Source: Cephalotus follicularis (lineage: Eukaryota; Streptophyta; Magnoliopsida; Oxalidales; Cephalotaceae). From it: DNA of 64,000 bases. The translations under genes and the position numbers were made by a program. Below the pieces are notes generated by a model. It saw only the letters and a program-made list of their open reading frames with translations. It ran no database searches and was not told the origin of the DNA. Numbering within the stretch: the first letter of the stretch is position 1; each line of letters begins with the position of its first letter. Of the stretch, positions 36,799 through 47,900 are shown piece by piece. The stretch lies in assembly GCA_001972305.1 (NCBI GenBank), contig BDDD01000353.1:248001-312000 (forward strand). Direction: 5' to 3'.

Positions 36799-37330
36799 GA
36801 TCTTCATTCTCAAAACATAGGAAGTCTCTCCCAAATCCTTTTGGAGAAGTTCTTGGTTAATTGTACTATAACATACCTACAACATTAACAATATGTAGAA
36901 TGTCATCTATGTACAATACTAAGAAAGTGACATCTGGGATATCCTATTTCCGGTAGACATAAGGCATAGCATCCTTTTTGATAAAATCAAAAACAGATGT
37001 TTCAGCTACAGGATGCTTGTATAAGATCACACATAGGCCTTAGGAGCATGCACACACTCTGTGCAAATGTTCCTTGGATGTAAACTCCTCGGGTTTGGGA
37101 CATTAAGATGTCCTCTTCAAGATAGTCCTTTTTCAAGGTGATCTTGACATCCTTTTGCCATTTGTTATTTCCATAACGAGTGGCAATTACAAGCATTATA
37201 CGAATGGACTTAATCATTACAATTTAAAGGTTTGAACCTTTTCCATTAACACTTATCTTCCTCTTGAAGATATATATGCAACCATTGGGCAACCCGCCTA
37301 TGGGAGCATTAACCAAGTTCCATACTCGGT
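36799..37330 (-). pseudogene. C reverse transcriptase, first part
   Basis: The minus strand gives MIKSIRIMLVIATRYGNNKW, QKDVKITLKKDYLEEDILMS and a decayed YIDDILHIV-like motif near 36910. These correspond to LKSIRILLAIATHYDYEKWQ, VKTAFLNG and YVDDILLIG in the other copies. The first catalytic Asp survives in QKDVK. Many stops make it inactive. The frame is cut by the solo LTR at 36793, inside the segment after the YVDD motif. Confidence 0.75.
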
Positions 37331-37755
37331 TGACGTATATGGCGTCCATTTCGGATTTCATGACTCCCAGCCATGCCTAGAAAATAGTGCTCTTCACTGT
37401 TTCCTTTGTAGCTGATAGGCTCGTCATCATCGATGACTTTAGATTTATCAGTGCCTTTTGCGAGAAAACCACATTTCTCAGACATTGTTGAAATCTTGCA
37501 TGATCTCCTCTCACGAGGAGTGCCTTACTGAGATCCCTTCTTAGGTTGGGATCCTTTCCCAAATCTTGTCTTGAGAGGGTTCCATCTCTAATTCCTCATC
37601 GTCCTGTGGGCTTTCACCAGGTAGTAACTCACTTAGTTATACCTTACTCCCACTGCTTCCTGTAAACAGGTATTCCCCTTTCGAGGAATTTTGCAGTACG
37701 CGAAACAAATATCATTTGTTATGTAGGATGATTGAAATGAAATCCTAAGCACTTC
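37331..37755 (-). pseudogene. C integrase-reverse transcriptase linker
   Basis: Low-complexity remnant between integrase and reverse transcriptase. The minus strand keeps a short open stretch (37377-37562) and traces of the NSEMESMYSN-like segment near 37340. No domain of its own can be recognised. Confidence 0.5.
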
Positions 37756-38500
37756 TTAGGATATCCCACATAACCGGCAACGATCCACTCGCGCCTCCGG
37801 CTTATAAGATTTTCGTCTTCTTAAAAAAAACTGGACAGCCATTAACCCTCTTGGTTTAGGTTGGGTTTCCTCCAATTTAATATCTTGAAAGATATGGAGG
37901 GGACTGATTTCATATGAATCCGGATTAGGATGTATGCTGCCGCTGCAACGCATAATCCCAGAAGGAGATAAGAAGATGAATAAAACACATAATGGATTTG
38001 ACATATTCACCAATGTCATCCATTTAGAAACATCATCACAGTATGGTGTTCCAGAAAGGATCCATTGAGAGAGAATTCCGTTATCTCTCAGATAACCCCA
38101 GAATTCTGCAGACAGGTATTCGCTTCCCCGATCAGAGCGTAATGCTTTAATGGGTTTACCCGTTTGCATTTCTACTTCATATCTAAATCTCTTAACTCTT
38201 TCAAAAGATTCAGATTTGTGTTTCACCCGAAACACTTACCGAAACCGTGACGAATCACAGTATGAAGGTAATGTATTAGTGAAAACCTTCACGTGCATTG
38301 TCTGACATTATACCACAAATGTCAGTGCGGATATATTATAATATGTCCACTACCTTCTCTCCAGTCTTGGAGAAAAGAAGATTTGGTCATTACACCAAGG
38401 AAACATGATGTACACGTTGGAAGGGACTCCCCGTCCTGGATGTCCAAAAGTCCATCCTTAACCAAGCGTGTTTATCTAGCCTCGCTAGAATGACCTAATC
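37756..38500 (-). pseudogene. C integrase, decayed
   Basis: On the minus strand the HHCC finger remains as CTSCFLGVMTKSSF-like traces (38380-38440). The core gives FERVKRFRYEVEMQTGKPIK, LRSDRGSEYLSAEFWGYLRD and GTPYCDDVSKW. The second catalytic Asp (SDRG) is kept. The expected Glu position reads Lys (VSK). Frameshifts near 38240 and 38010 and several stops break the frame. It would have inserted element DNA in the chromosome. Confidence 0.82.
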
Positions 38501-38980
38501 AACAATGCAAAAAGTTGTGAAGGATTTATATCATATTTCTCATAGTCTTTTATTATTAATTCCTTGTTCAATATCTAGTGCTATTGTTTGATTAGTATTT
38601 AAGACTTAAAACCCATTATCTAGTTAATCAATTCTAACTGATACACAACCAGTAAATAATAGCCACTATCCATTTGTAATGAAAAAAAAGCTCTCAGCTT
38701 TACAAAATATACATTGGATATGCTAATCAAAGTTAAGAACACAAGTTCTTTACAATGTTTACAAGAGTTTAGTCTATATACAAAAGCCACATTGCTTTAC
38801 ATATATATACAAATCAAAATATCCTGCAACATAAAAGTAGATCCTCGATCTTCATGTCATAGGTCCATTGCATCCTCAGCTCCCAGCTACCTAGCTCCTC
38901 TTAGCATCCTGCAAAGAGTTACAAATGTTAGTCTCACAACTTGAGTACACAACCCAAATTGAACTTACATTGTAAGCTAA
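38501..38980 (-). pseudogene. C protease region, decayed
   Basis: Near 38900-38950 the minus strand reads a degraded active-site region with TNICNSLQDAKRS, matching TNLCNSLQGLRKVR in B. The DSG triad is not preserved. The rest of the stretch is AT-rich with many stops, corresponding to the protease-integrase linker. Confidence 0.6.
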
Positions 38981-39630
38981 GTGGAATATAAAAAAATATG
39001 ACGGTACCTAACCCCAAGGTAACATCTGCAATGGAAGCAAGAAATTGTTTGCAATTTCTCTTCTAGTAACCTAACTTCCCACACAGAAGCAGGATAACTC
39101 CTTAATAAGCTTTTTAATCCTCTAACGAATGGTATCCACAAAACCACGTGAAGTGGTTCCTTTTCTTTCTTCCTTATGGGCTCCTTGCCCTTGGAACTGG
39201 ATCTCTCGATCCACCTCTCCTTGAGGTTGTTCTAGAAGAAAGAATAGGTATCACAGATTGTTTTGATCCAGACTGGTCCAAAATTATCTTATCAGTCATC
39301 GACTGTGTGCCAAACAACTCCTCAAGTTTTATCAACACAGCACATAAGGTCTGTGAGGAAATACGTAGCGTTTGCCAGTTTGGCATCAAGGTAACACTCG
39401 TCATGTATTAAGGTCTATGATCGTCGTCCCACCACTTAGCCACCCCGGTCTTGTGATGGTCATATGCATTGATCTCTAATGTGGGGGGTATCTCAGTCAT
39501 AACATGAACAACTCTCATGCTCGTGAGTACAATGCGCAACCATTCAAAAAACGTGGATTATGTCGCTTAAGAAAATATACAACATGCCAAATAACGGTGT
39601 TGTCTGCCATTTGAGTATATAGAATATGTT
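38981..39630 (-). pseudogene. C gag, decayed
   Basis: Minus-strand frames give RVVHVMTEIPPTLE and VAKWWDDDH, aligning with KMAYVMTGGPPELV and LAKWLEHDEQ in B gag, then PILSSRTTSRRGGSRDPVPR, aligning with LLPSSRSTQGKGSDSSSSKG. The zinc knuckle is not recognisable. Frameshifts and stops are frequent. The plus-strand open frame at 39148-39411 is only the reverse of this gag. Gag would form the particle shell. Confidence 0.7.
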
Positions 39631-41065
39631 ATCTAACAACCTATCAGAAGAAACAAGAGAGTAATTTAACAGATTATTCGATTTCAGGTTATTACCATAA
39701 TTCTTGGTCTTTAGTAATTATGGCTCCTCCTACTATTCTAATCGTATCTCACACCTCCATGTGGAATTAGGGAAGCAACGCTTCCTAGTGGGGATCGGAA
39801 TGTATCTCGCAATATCACGGTCTCCGCTTTGGCGTGATGTAACCATAATACCAAATAGGTAGGCATTTAGCATCAATTTGCATTAGGGACTGGCCCTTGA
39901 AATGCAAGATCCGATACAAGTTCGGCCTCATGAACCATACAATCCATGCTGAGCATGTCACGACAGTATGACCTTGGAATAAGTCAGACCCACTACCCTC
40001 AAAGAAATTAACCAGTTTTGATATTCATCAGGAGGCTGATTATAAATGCCAAAACTTAGTTATTTCCTCCCAGTGCTACCCCAGCACTGAAATTTAGTAA
40101 AAATGGTCATACGGGGGACCTCAGCTGAGCTGTGATATCCCCAATATATCCATACTAGTAAACAAAGGCGTGGAAGGCCAACGATAGGTCACCCTTGTGT
40201 CCCACCACTTATAGACTTATTATTTACAAATTGGAGGAATTTGAGGTCTCATCAAATTTTAAATTACCAAAGTCGTTTATTAAATCAATTTTAATCTTCT
40301 AATCCATTTGGAACGGCTTATTATGCTTAACGTGTTTGGATTGTTTGCAAAAAGTAAACATCCATCTCATGCATCCTATGATCCACATAGAAATAAAAAT
40401 GGCCTAGCTAGGGATTAAAACTATGAGAGATCACACGAGCGTATGTGATCCCTTGGTCTCCTAGGTGAACTATTCGAAACTACTTTATTACAAAATGCAC
40501 CATGCATACATGGCCTTCACTTGATCTTGCATTTTCCTTGATCTCCCTCTACAAGCTCATTTGCGATTCTTCTCTTCTTTTATTTAAAAAAATGAAATTT
40601 ACACAAAAATACATTTAAAAAATAAAGAATATAATACAAAGGGAGGGAAACAGAGAATTACACAAATAGGGAAAAATGATGCTCGCAGGCAACCATATTA
40701 TAGACCAAATAAAATACATGATAATAAAGCAAATTAAACCATCCACAAAAGAAACCAAAAGCTAGATTCAATCCCATTGCCTACCATCATGCATAAGACA
40801 TTTAAATCTATATCCAAAATAGAATTTAAATAAACACAAGCAATTTCAATTTCCAATGACCAATCGAAATAATTCCAAGATTGCCGATATTCCAATAAAA
40901 CTCCCACTAAATTGTTTAAAATCTAGTTTCAATCAGTTTAAGAAAAACTTAATTTTATAAAACAACAATGGGAAGGGAATTAAATTAGAATATCAGCTAC
41001 TTTAATCATTCCAAAATAGTCACCAAAAATCAAAATCGAAGTCCAATTGATATTAAAACAGATCT
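39631..41065 (-). other. 5' leader of C
   Basis: Untranslated region between primer site and gag, with a three-hairpin array at 39814-40142 that lies in register with that of B. The rest (40200-41060) is AT-rich with nothing recognisable. Confidence 0.75.
39814..40142 (-). promoter_or_regulatory. Leader stem-loop array of C (three hairpins)
   Basis: 40114-40142: GGGGA with TCCCC around TATCACAGCTCAGCTGAGG (minus strand). 39936-39970: CATAC with GTATG. 39814-39849: ATTATGG with CCGTGAT (two G-U pairs). Spacings of about 172 and 121 nt match B (170 and 111). Loops resemble the B loops while stems differ but remain paired. Confidence 0.72.
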
Positions 41066-41076
41066 CTCTGATACCA
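41066..41076 (-). other. Primer binding site of C
   Basis: The minus strand reads TGGTATCAGAG two bases after the LTR end CCAACA, the initiator tRNA-Met site. Confidence 0.9.
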
Positions 41077-41078
41077 CT

Positions 41079-43681
41079 TGTTGGAACCCGGGAGGGGTCC
41101 CGGTCGATTTTGGGTCTAGGATGCAAGTGTGTATAATTTTAATTTTTCAAAAACACCAGGACTCGCAAGTCTAGGTTCACAATTACATCTTACTACCAAA
41201 ATCTATTAGCCTAGAATCTCCGTTTAATATTCAAACGAACTAAACATAAAGTCAAGCATACATCCACTTAACCGAAACCAATTCGGTAAACATAAAACAC
41301 AGCGGAAACATATAAAAAGAAATCATACCAACGTTGGCGGCTCCATCACTTTGCCGCTACACGCTTGCCGAAGCAACTGCCGGTCACCGGATCCACTGCC
41401 GATTTCCGACCAGTCCACGAAAACTTCAACCAAGACACCAATGGACTCCAAAAAATCTGCCCAGCTCACTGGTGGTGGAGACATGGCCGAAAGCACCCTG
41501 GAACGACGGTGGTGGCGCAGGCAGTGGCGGAGACAAGGCGGGTTAACCTGACCCGGCAAAAACTGAGTCGTCGTGACTCCAGACCGCCATCACCAGTCAC
41601 CAAAACTTGCGATCTACACAATCATGGCCAAGAATCGCCGTGAATCGCCATGGAAATGGGCGTTCACGGCGAACAACCGCAGCGGGTCGACCCGACACGG
41701 CGAAAACGGGGTCGCCGGGACTTCGAACCGCCACCACCAGCCATGATATCTTGCAATCTACACAGCTGGACTAAAGACCAGCCGTGAATCAGCGTGGAAT
41801 GCTGACCCACGGTGAACAGCGCTCCAATTCGACAGGGTCATCCCGAAGCGCAAAGACCGGCAAAACAACGGCCGGTCACACCTAGTCTAGGGATGAAATA
41901 GGTAGAGCCGAGGCAGCTCCACCTACCGAGACCACCGGCTGCGGAAGAGAAGGCTGGCAGTGGGAGACGCACAAAATGTAGGGTTCAAACCAGAGAGAGA
42001 GAGAAAGAGAAAACGGGGAGAGAAGAGAGAAAGGCTTACCGTGGATGAAAGCTGGCCTCTTCCCTGACCACTGATGCCCACGACATCGACTTCTCCGGCC
42101 GATAAGGCGCCTGGAGCGCTGGCACGCGCATCGGTGAGTTTTCTCTCGTGTGTGGCGTGTCGGGTACGCCCCATGAAGAAATAAAAATGAAGACTTAATT
42201 AAATTATAAGTCATTTTTCTTCTTTTTGTTATTTCTCTTTCAATTTTATTTTAAACAAAACAAAATTTTTCTCTCGGTTTAAATTATGTACACCCCGCAC
42301 AAACGTATGATAAACATACTCCCACTGTGGTATCTGTTGATATATCAATTTGACAATACGGTGGTAAATTTAAATGAATAAATAAACCACTAATGCCGAA
42401 TTAATATATATAGTCAAAAAAACTAGATTTCCCATCAAGCTAACATGTGTGTAGCATGTATCGCTTTTCCAATAATCAGGTGGGACCCGAAAGTCCGGTT
42501 TGAATCCTGTACGACTATAAATTTTCCAAAACATCCCATGAGTTCTGGTACGACTATTCCAATAGTCCCTGACTATTAAAACAGTCCGGTGTGAATCCCA
42601 TCACCCCCCGGATCCGTAGAATCAACTACGTCCATTAGTCGACATCCGGCAAACCAGTACTTTATCTAGTCAACGGTATATGTGTCATGTATCCTACATC
42701 ATACTTGGCTCCTAAAGTGATCTAGGGTTCGGAATAATGTCACCCCTAGGTAAAGTCGCTATAACTATAAATTTACGTACACATTGAGACTTTCAGCAAA
42801 CATCCCCGGAAACTCCATTTCCAGTCTGCCTATACCTGATCAGGGTTTTATGAGTCTCAACGAACATAAATAATATAGAGCCGATCACCCTTCATACGGG
42901 TGTGACGATCCCTTATTGCGAACTCGCCCATATATCTCAATGAAGCTCCCACAAGGCCCAAAGACAACCCTTTTGCCAGCACGTGGCTAGTACTGGGGAA
43001 GGTGGAAATCAAAGCCAAGCAGTTACAACATAATGCATGTCAGCCGCTCAGGTCTGAGGACACAACGTAGTCCATGAATGGTCTACTAGTCACCATAGAC
43101 TATACACTACCGAGACTATAGGAATCCTATTGACATATGTATGGCTTTCCAAATAGGTTTCCTATGGTGGGTCTGTTCAGTCTCATGCTCCTTAGCACAA
43201 AACCCGCATTATGCTTGAGGATAAATCCAAATGGTAATGAGATGGTCCATCCTCCACATACCACGGGAGCAAGCATAATACAACAAGTCTTTGCGGTTCA
43301 TCTATTGCCCTAAGAAAGTGAACCTATGACTTGGAACGTTCTATCAAAAGGGAGTAAGGATCTCATTCTCATAACCTCTCAGGCATGAGATCCAACCCCT
43401 CAAACGATAGGGCAATATATGTGTACTCGGATGGCATGGTGATCACCCGCTCCATTTAAGATGGTTTGGGATATACATATAGCGGGTTTCCATTGTTGAT
43501 TGAATATACACTATTAAACATAAAAAGGAATTCATATTGTATAAATAGAGAGTGTAATATATACGCATGCAGCCGTCCCGTGGCTTAAAGAGATATCTCC
43601 AGTTAAGGAGTGCATCTCATACAGACATATATATTTGGGCAGAGCCACCTCGTGGCATACAGGGACACCCCTACTCTAACA
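41079..43681 (-). repeat. 5' LTR of C (2,603 bp)
   Basis: TGTTGGAACCC to CTACTCTAACA on the plus strand. It is collinear with 31637-34152 except for a block at about 41940-42060 that the left LTR lacks; the left LTR carries a duplicated GTGTCGAC segment there instead. Confidence 0.93.
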
Positions 43682-44534
43682 ATGAATGCATGGTTATGAA
43701 TGTGATAGATAGATTTAAATCATAGCACCTAGGAAGACCAAGTTGTGACTTTGGGCTCAAGTCATTACTTATAGTGAGGTCCTTACCATTCCATTGATTT
43801 ATTTTAGAAATAAGTCCAGGGTGCATAAGATGGATAGTCCATATACACGTCATGCATGCAAAGCCGTAATTAATTAGAATTGGGTAATGAAACCAATGAA
43901 TTAATTAAAGGCTAGGTAATTAAAATTTGAGACCACAAATTCCCTCAATTAAATAATAAGTATGAACATAGGAACCCATGGAGTGGTTCCCCGCGGCCTT
44001 CCACAATTTTTATTGAATGGTGTACCTGGGTTATTAGTTTGTCATGCCCTAGCTGAGGCTAATAACCTATGGGACACTATGTCAACGTCTGTGTTGGGCA
44101 CCGCCAAGGGTAGCTACATTTTAGCACTTGGACACGCCTACTTGTGGGTGTTAAAACTAGTGCATTCAAATGAAAATTGTGGGTGTTTGACTTATCGTGA
44201 TTCTAATGGCTTGTCATGCCCTAGCTGAGGCCATATTGAATCTAAGGCCGAATTTTATAATTGGATCCTGTATTGGATGCAAATTGGCAAGATAGCCTAC
44301 CCATTGGGTATATTATGGTTTATCATGCCCTAGCTGAGGCCATAATATGATTGCAATGGATTCCAATCCCCACTAGGAAGTTGGACTTCTCGAGTTCCAT
44401 ATGGGGGTATGGGATACGATTAGAATAGTGGGAGGAACCATAAGCACTAAAGACCAAGTGTTATGGTAGTCATATATTAAAATTGGAATAAATGCTAACT
44501 TATCTTTATGTTTCCTTATCTAGGTTGCTAGAAT
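43682..44534 (+). other. B leader, second part
   Basis: Begins with the right target duplication ATGAA (43682-43686) and leads to gag. It contains the hairpin array at 44029-44348. A small open frame at 43962-44228 crosses the hairpins and has no similarity I recognise. Confidence 0.85.
44029..44348 (+). promoter_or_regulatory. Leader stem-loop array of B (three same-loop hairpins)
   Basis: 44029-44067: GGTTATTAG with CTAATAACC. 44199-44242: GATTC and ATGG with CCAT and GAATC. 44310-44348: ATATTATGG with CCATAATAT. Each encloses a 21-nt loop that contains TCATGCCCTAGCTGAGG and is otherwise variable only in its first four bases. The array ends 187 nt before the gag ATG. Confidence 0.85.
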
Positions 44535-45410
44535 ATGGTTTTTCAATCTTCAATGTCCCGCATTCTAGAGACAAACAAGCTAGAGGGCCCTAACTATTAC
44601 GATTGGCATCGCAACCTCAATATCGTCCTGGTAGCCAATAAGATGGCTTATGTGATGACTGGGGGGCCTCCTGAACTGGTGGCGGATCCTATGCCAGAGG
44701 AGCCGGATCGTCTAGCCAAGTGGCTAGAACATGACGAGCAAGCTATATGTCTTGCCCTTCTGGGAATGACACTAGAGCTGCAGTGTCAACATGAGAAGAT
44801 GGAGACCTTAACTACCATACTACTTCATCTTCAGGAGATATATGGGACTGAGTCTAGGACTCAGAGGTTCAATCTCTCACGCAGACTCTTCAAGGCACAG
44901 ATGCCAGAGGGAGCTTCAATCCATGAACATGGATTGAATATGATAGACATGATTGAGTAGTTGGCTCAATTAGGGTTTTTCATGGACCACGATCTTTATA
45001 TAGATCTTATTCTCACGTCCCTTCCTAAGTCGTTCTCACAGTTCTTGGTGAACTTTCACATGAATATGATAGAGGTGACTCTATATGAGCTGATAGCTAC
45101 GCTGAGGACGGTTGAGGCCGATTTTGACTCTGGGAAGTCAAAGACCCACTCTCTACTTCTTCCTTCTTCTAGGTCTACCCAAGGAAAGGGCAGTGACTCT
45201 TCTTCCTCTAAAGGGAAGGGCGTGCTCATGCCTGTCAACACAAAAGGCAAGGGTAGGAAGAAGAAGGGAAAGCTTGGAGCTAGTGGGAGCGTTGCCAAGA
45301 ATCGTATGAAGCAGCTGGCGGATGAGGGTGCATGTTTTCAGTGTGGCAAGATTGGACACTGGAAGAAGGATTGTCATATTACTGTTGTTGGAGTCTCTGC
45401 TGATAACCCG
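44535..45410 (+). pseudogene. Copia gag of B, one amber stop
   Basis: Starts at the ATG at 44535 (MVFQSSMSRILETNKLEG) and continues GPNYYDWHRNLNIVLV, KWLEHDEQAICLALLGM, LLHLQEIYGTESRTQRF and LTSLPKSFSQFLVNFHMN, a complete copia gag. At 44958 a TAG replaces the Gln codon expected in IEQLAQL. A Ser/Lys-rich basic region follows, then an intact CCHC zinc knuckle CFQCGKIGHWKKDC at 45333-45374, which binds RNA. Apart from the stop the frame is open for 430 codons, so this is the best preserved gag in the window. Upstream lies the hairpin array, a candidate gag-binding RNA. Confidence 0.9.
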
Positions 45411-45827
45411 CATGGTGAGAGTACATCAGGTATGTTCATGATCGAACTCAATCTAGCTTTGAATAGTAGTTCTTCATGGGTATTGGATAATGGATGTGGA
45501 ACTAACCTTTGCAATTCATTGCAGGGACTAAGAAAAGTTAGGAAGCTTGGAGTTGGAGACTTGGACTTGCGGCTTGGAGATGGATCTAGGATCATTGCCG
45601 AAGCTGTTGGAGTTTATGATGTTGTTTTAAATGATGGTTATGTATTAAGACTTCATCCATGTTATTTTCTTTCAAATGTTGTGAGAAATATTATAAGTGT
45701 TTCCTACTTATGTTCTTTGCGCTTGGAGCTCAAATTTCAAGACATTGGATGTTTTCTATTTTCTAACAATGTTTGTGTCGGTAATGGCATTATCGACAAT
45801 GGATTATTTGTTTTAAATACTGCGTAA
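45411..45827 (+). pseudogene. Copia protease of B, active site altered
   Basis: The same frame continues into SSSWVLDNGCGTNLCNSLQ (about 45465-45520). In copia proteases this motif is D-[ST]-G; here it reads DNG, so the active-site Ser/Thr is replaced by Asn. GDLDLRLGDGSRIIAEAVGV and VVRNIISVSYLC follow, and a TAA at 45825-45827 ends the frame before integrase. The enzyme would have processed the polyprotein. The DNG change and stop suggest it is dead. Confidence 0.85.
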
Positions 45828-45840
45828 TCTAAAGTCCTAT

Positions 45841-46790
45841 CCATAGAGCAAAGAAATAAGAAAAAACCAAGAGAAACTGAGATAAATAAAACCTATACTT
45901 GGCATTGTAGCCTTGGTCATATTAGTGATGCTAGACTTTCACAGTTGGTTAAGGATGAACTTCTAGATATCTAGGACTTGGAGTCCTATCAAACATGTGA
46001 ATCCTGCTTATTAGGAAAGATGACCAAATCCCCCTTCTCTGGTCAAGGAGAAAGGGCTATGGACTTACTGGGATTAGTCCATACCGACGTATGTGGTCCT
46101 ATGTTGGTTAGCGCACGAGGAGGTTATATCTACTTCATAACCTTTATTGATGATTTCTCTAGGTATGGTTATATGTATCTGATGAGAAACAAGTTAGAAT
46201 CCTTTGAGAAATTTAAGGATTTCAGACTTGAAGTAGAAAAGCAGACAGGTAAGTCAGTTAAATACTTCGGTCGGATCGAGGTGGCGAGTACCTGTCAGCT
46301 AAATTCCTAGGTTATCTTAGAGATAACAGAATTCTATCTCAGTGGACACCTCCTGGAACACCACAGCATAATCGTGTCTCTAAAAGGAGGAATCGGACCT
46401 TGTTGGACATGGTTCGATCCATGTTGTCTTTTACTGACCTTCTTACCTATCTCTGGGGATATGCCCTAGAAACAGCTGCCTACATCTTGAATCAGATTCC
46501 TTCAAAATCTGTACCCTCCACTCCATACCAGGTATGGTCAAGGAGGAAACCCAGCCTGAACCATCTAAAGGTTTGGGGTTGTCCGGCTTATGTCAAGAGG
46601 CTTGATGCAGATAAGTTGGATGCACGGTCGGACCGGTGCAGGTTTGTGGGGTATCCAAAAGAAACTAAAGGATACTACTTCTACCAACATAGCGAACAAA
46701 GAAATTTGTTTCGCGAAATGTTGTGTTCCTAGAGAAGGAATGCCTTCTTGAAGGAAACAGTGGGAGTTAGGTGGAACTCAAGGAGTTGCC
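45841..46790 (+). pseudogene. Copia integrase of B, frameshifted
   Basis: The zinc-binding part shows TWHCSLGHI and TCESCLLGKMTKSPF (HHCC). The core has LLGLVHTDVCGPM (first Asp) and SFEKFKDFRLEVEKQTGKSV. A one-base shift near 46265 breaks the segment that should hold SDRGGEY. The frame then resumes as LRDNRILSQWTPPGTPQHN and VSKRRNRTLLDMVRSML, with Lys at the expected catalytic Glu. The C-terminal LNHLKVWGCPAYVKRL and CRFVGYPKETKGYYFY are clear. A stop lies at 45973-45975 (LLDI then TAG). Confidence 0.88.
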
Positions 46791-46969
46791 ACAGGTAGAA
46801 ACCACACAGGATATGGAGGAGTTAGGGGTTGGACATTCAACAAACACAGTTGAGATTGGATCTCAAACTGAGAATGGATCTCAGTTAGGCAAAGCTCCTT
46901 TAAGGAAATCATGCCAGATCCCATTAACACCTTAGAGGTATGGTTTCCTCATTGATGGTACTGATGAGG

Positions 46970-47900
46970 TCAACGTCGTTAAAGACGAAGAGCCTACTAG
47001 CTATCAGGAGACAGTGCAGGGCACTGAATCCAATGTGTGGCTAAGAGCCATGAAATCCGAAATGGATTCCATGTACTCCAACCAGGTTTCGAATTTGGTT
47101 GAAGCACCAGAAGGCATAGTGCCTATTGGCTGCAAATGGATCTTCAGATGGAAAGATCGAGACATATAAAGCTTAATTAGTGGCGAAAGGGTATAGACAG
47201 CGACATGATGTCGACTATACTAAGACATTCTCACCCATCACCATCTCAAATCCATTCGGATTTTGCTTGCGATTGCCACTCATTATGATTATGAGAAATG
47301 GCAAATGAATGTCAAGACGACATTTTTGAATGGGCGTCTTGAAGAGGACATATATATGTCCAAACCCGAGGGGTTTACATCTGTCGAGCATCCACATATG
47401 GTGTGCAAGCTCGAACAGTCCATCTATGGACTGAAGCAAGCATCACGTAGCTAGAATATACATTTTGATGAAGCAGTCAAAGCTTTTAACTTCATTAAAA
47501 ATGTAGATGAACCCTGTGTTTATCGAAAGCAAGAGGGACCTAGTATCACCTTATTAGTGCTATATGTAGATGACATCCTACTCATTGGGAATGATGTAGG
47601 GATGTTGCAGTCCGTAAAGATATGGCTGACTAAGAACTTTTCCATGAAAGATTTGGGAGAAGCCACCAATATACTGGGTATTAGGATATTCAGGGATAGA
47701 TCCAATAGGTTGCTTGGGCTTTCCCAAAGCCAGTACATTAGCAAGGTGCTGAAAAGGTTTAGCATGGAGAATTCCAAGAGAGGCCTATTGCCAATAGGTG
47801 AAGGAATTCATCTTTCTCGAAAGATGTCTCCTTAGACAACTGAATAGAGAGCACGCATGAGTCGGATACCTTATGTTTCGGCAGTAGGATCGATCATGTA
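46970..47900 (+). pseudogene. Copia reverse transcriptase of B
   Basis: Begins near 47030 with WLRAMKSEMDSMYSNQ and GCKWIFRW, then two frame changes at 47150-47250. The main frame from 47250 reads SIRILLAIATHYDYEKWQMN and VKTTFLNG, so the first catalytic Asp (QMDVKTAFLNG in D) is Asn here. YGLKQASRS is followed by a stop at 47455. LLVLYVDDILLIGNDVGMLQ keeps the YVDD pair. KNFSMKDLGEATNILGIRIF and FSMENSKRGLLPIGEGIHLS follow, with stops near 47834 and 47846. It would copy RNA to DNA; the Asp to Asn change alone should abolish this. Confidence 0.88.

Larger units (their letters stand above)
31637..43681 (-). mobile_element. Ty1/copia element C, minus strand, inserted in B leader
   Basis: LTRs at 31637-34152 and 41079-43681, exact 5-bp target duplication ATGAA, primer site beside the right LTR and purine tract beside the left LTR. 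On the minus strand it encodes decayed gag, protease, integrase, reverse transcriptase and RNase H. Its gag and leader are related to those of B. A solo gypsy LTR interrupts its reverse transcriptase. All domains carry many stops, so it is long dead. Confidence 0.94.

Noticed and set aside
39148..39411. 87-codon plus-strand frame
   Set aside because: It is the reverse strand of the decayed gag of element C; the minus-strand reading aligns with B gag.
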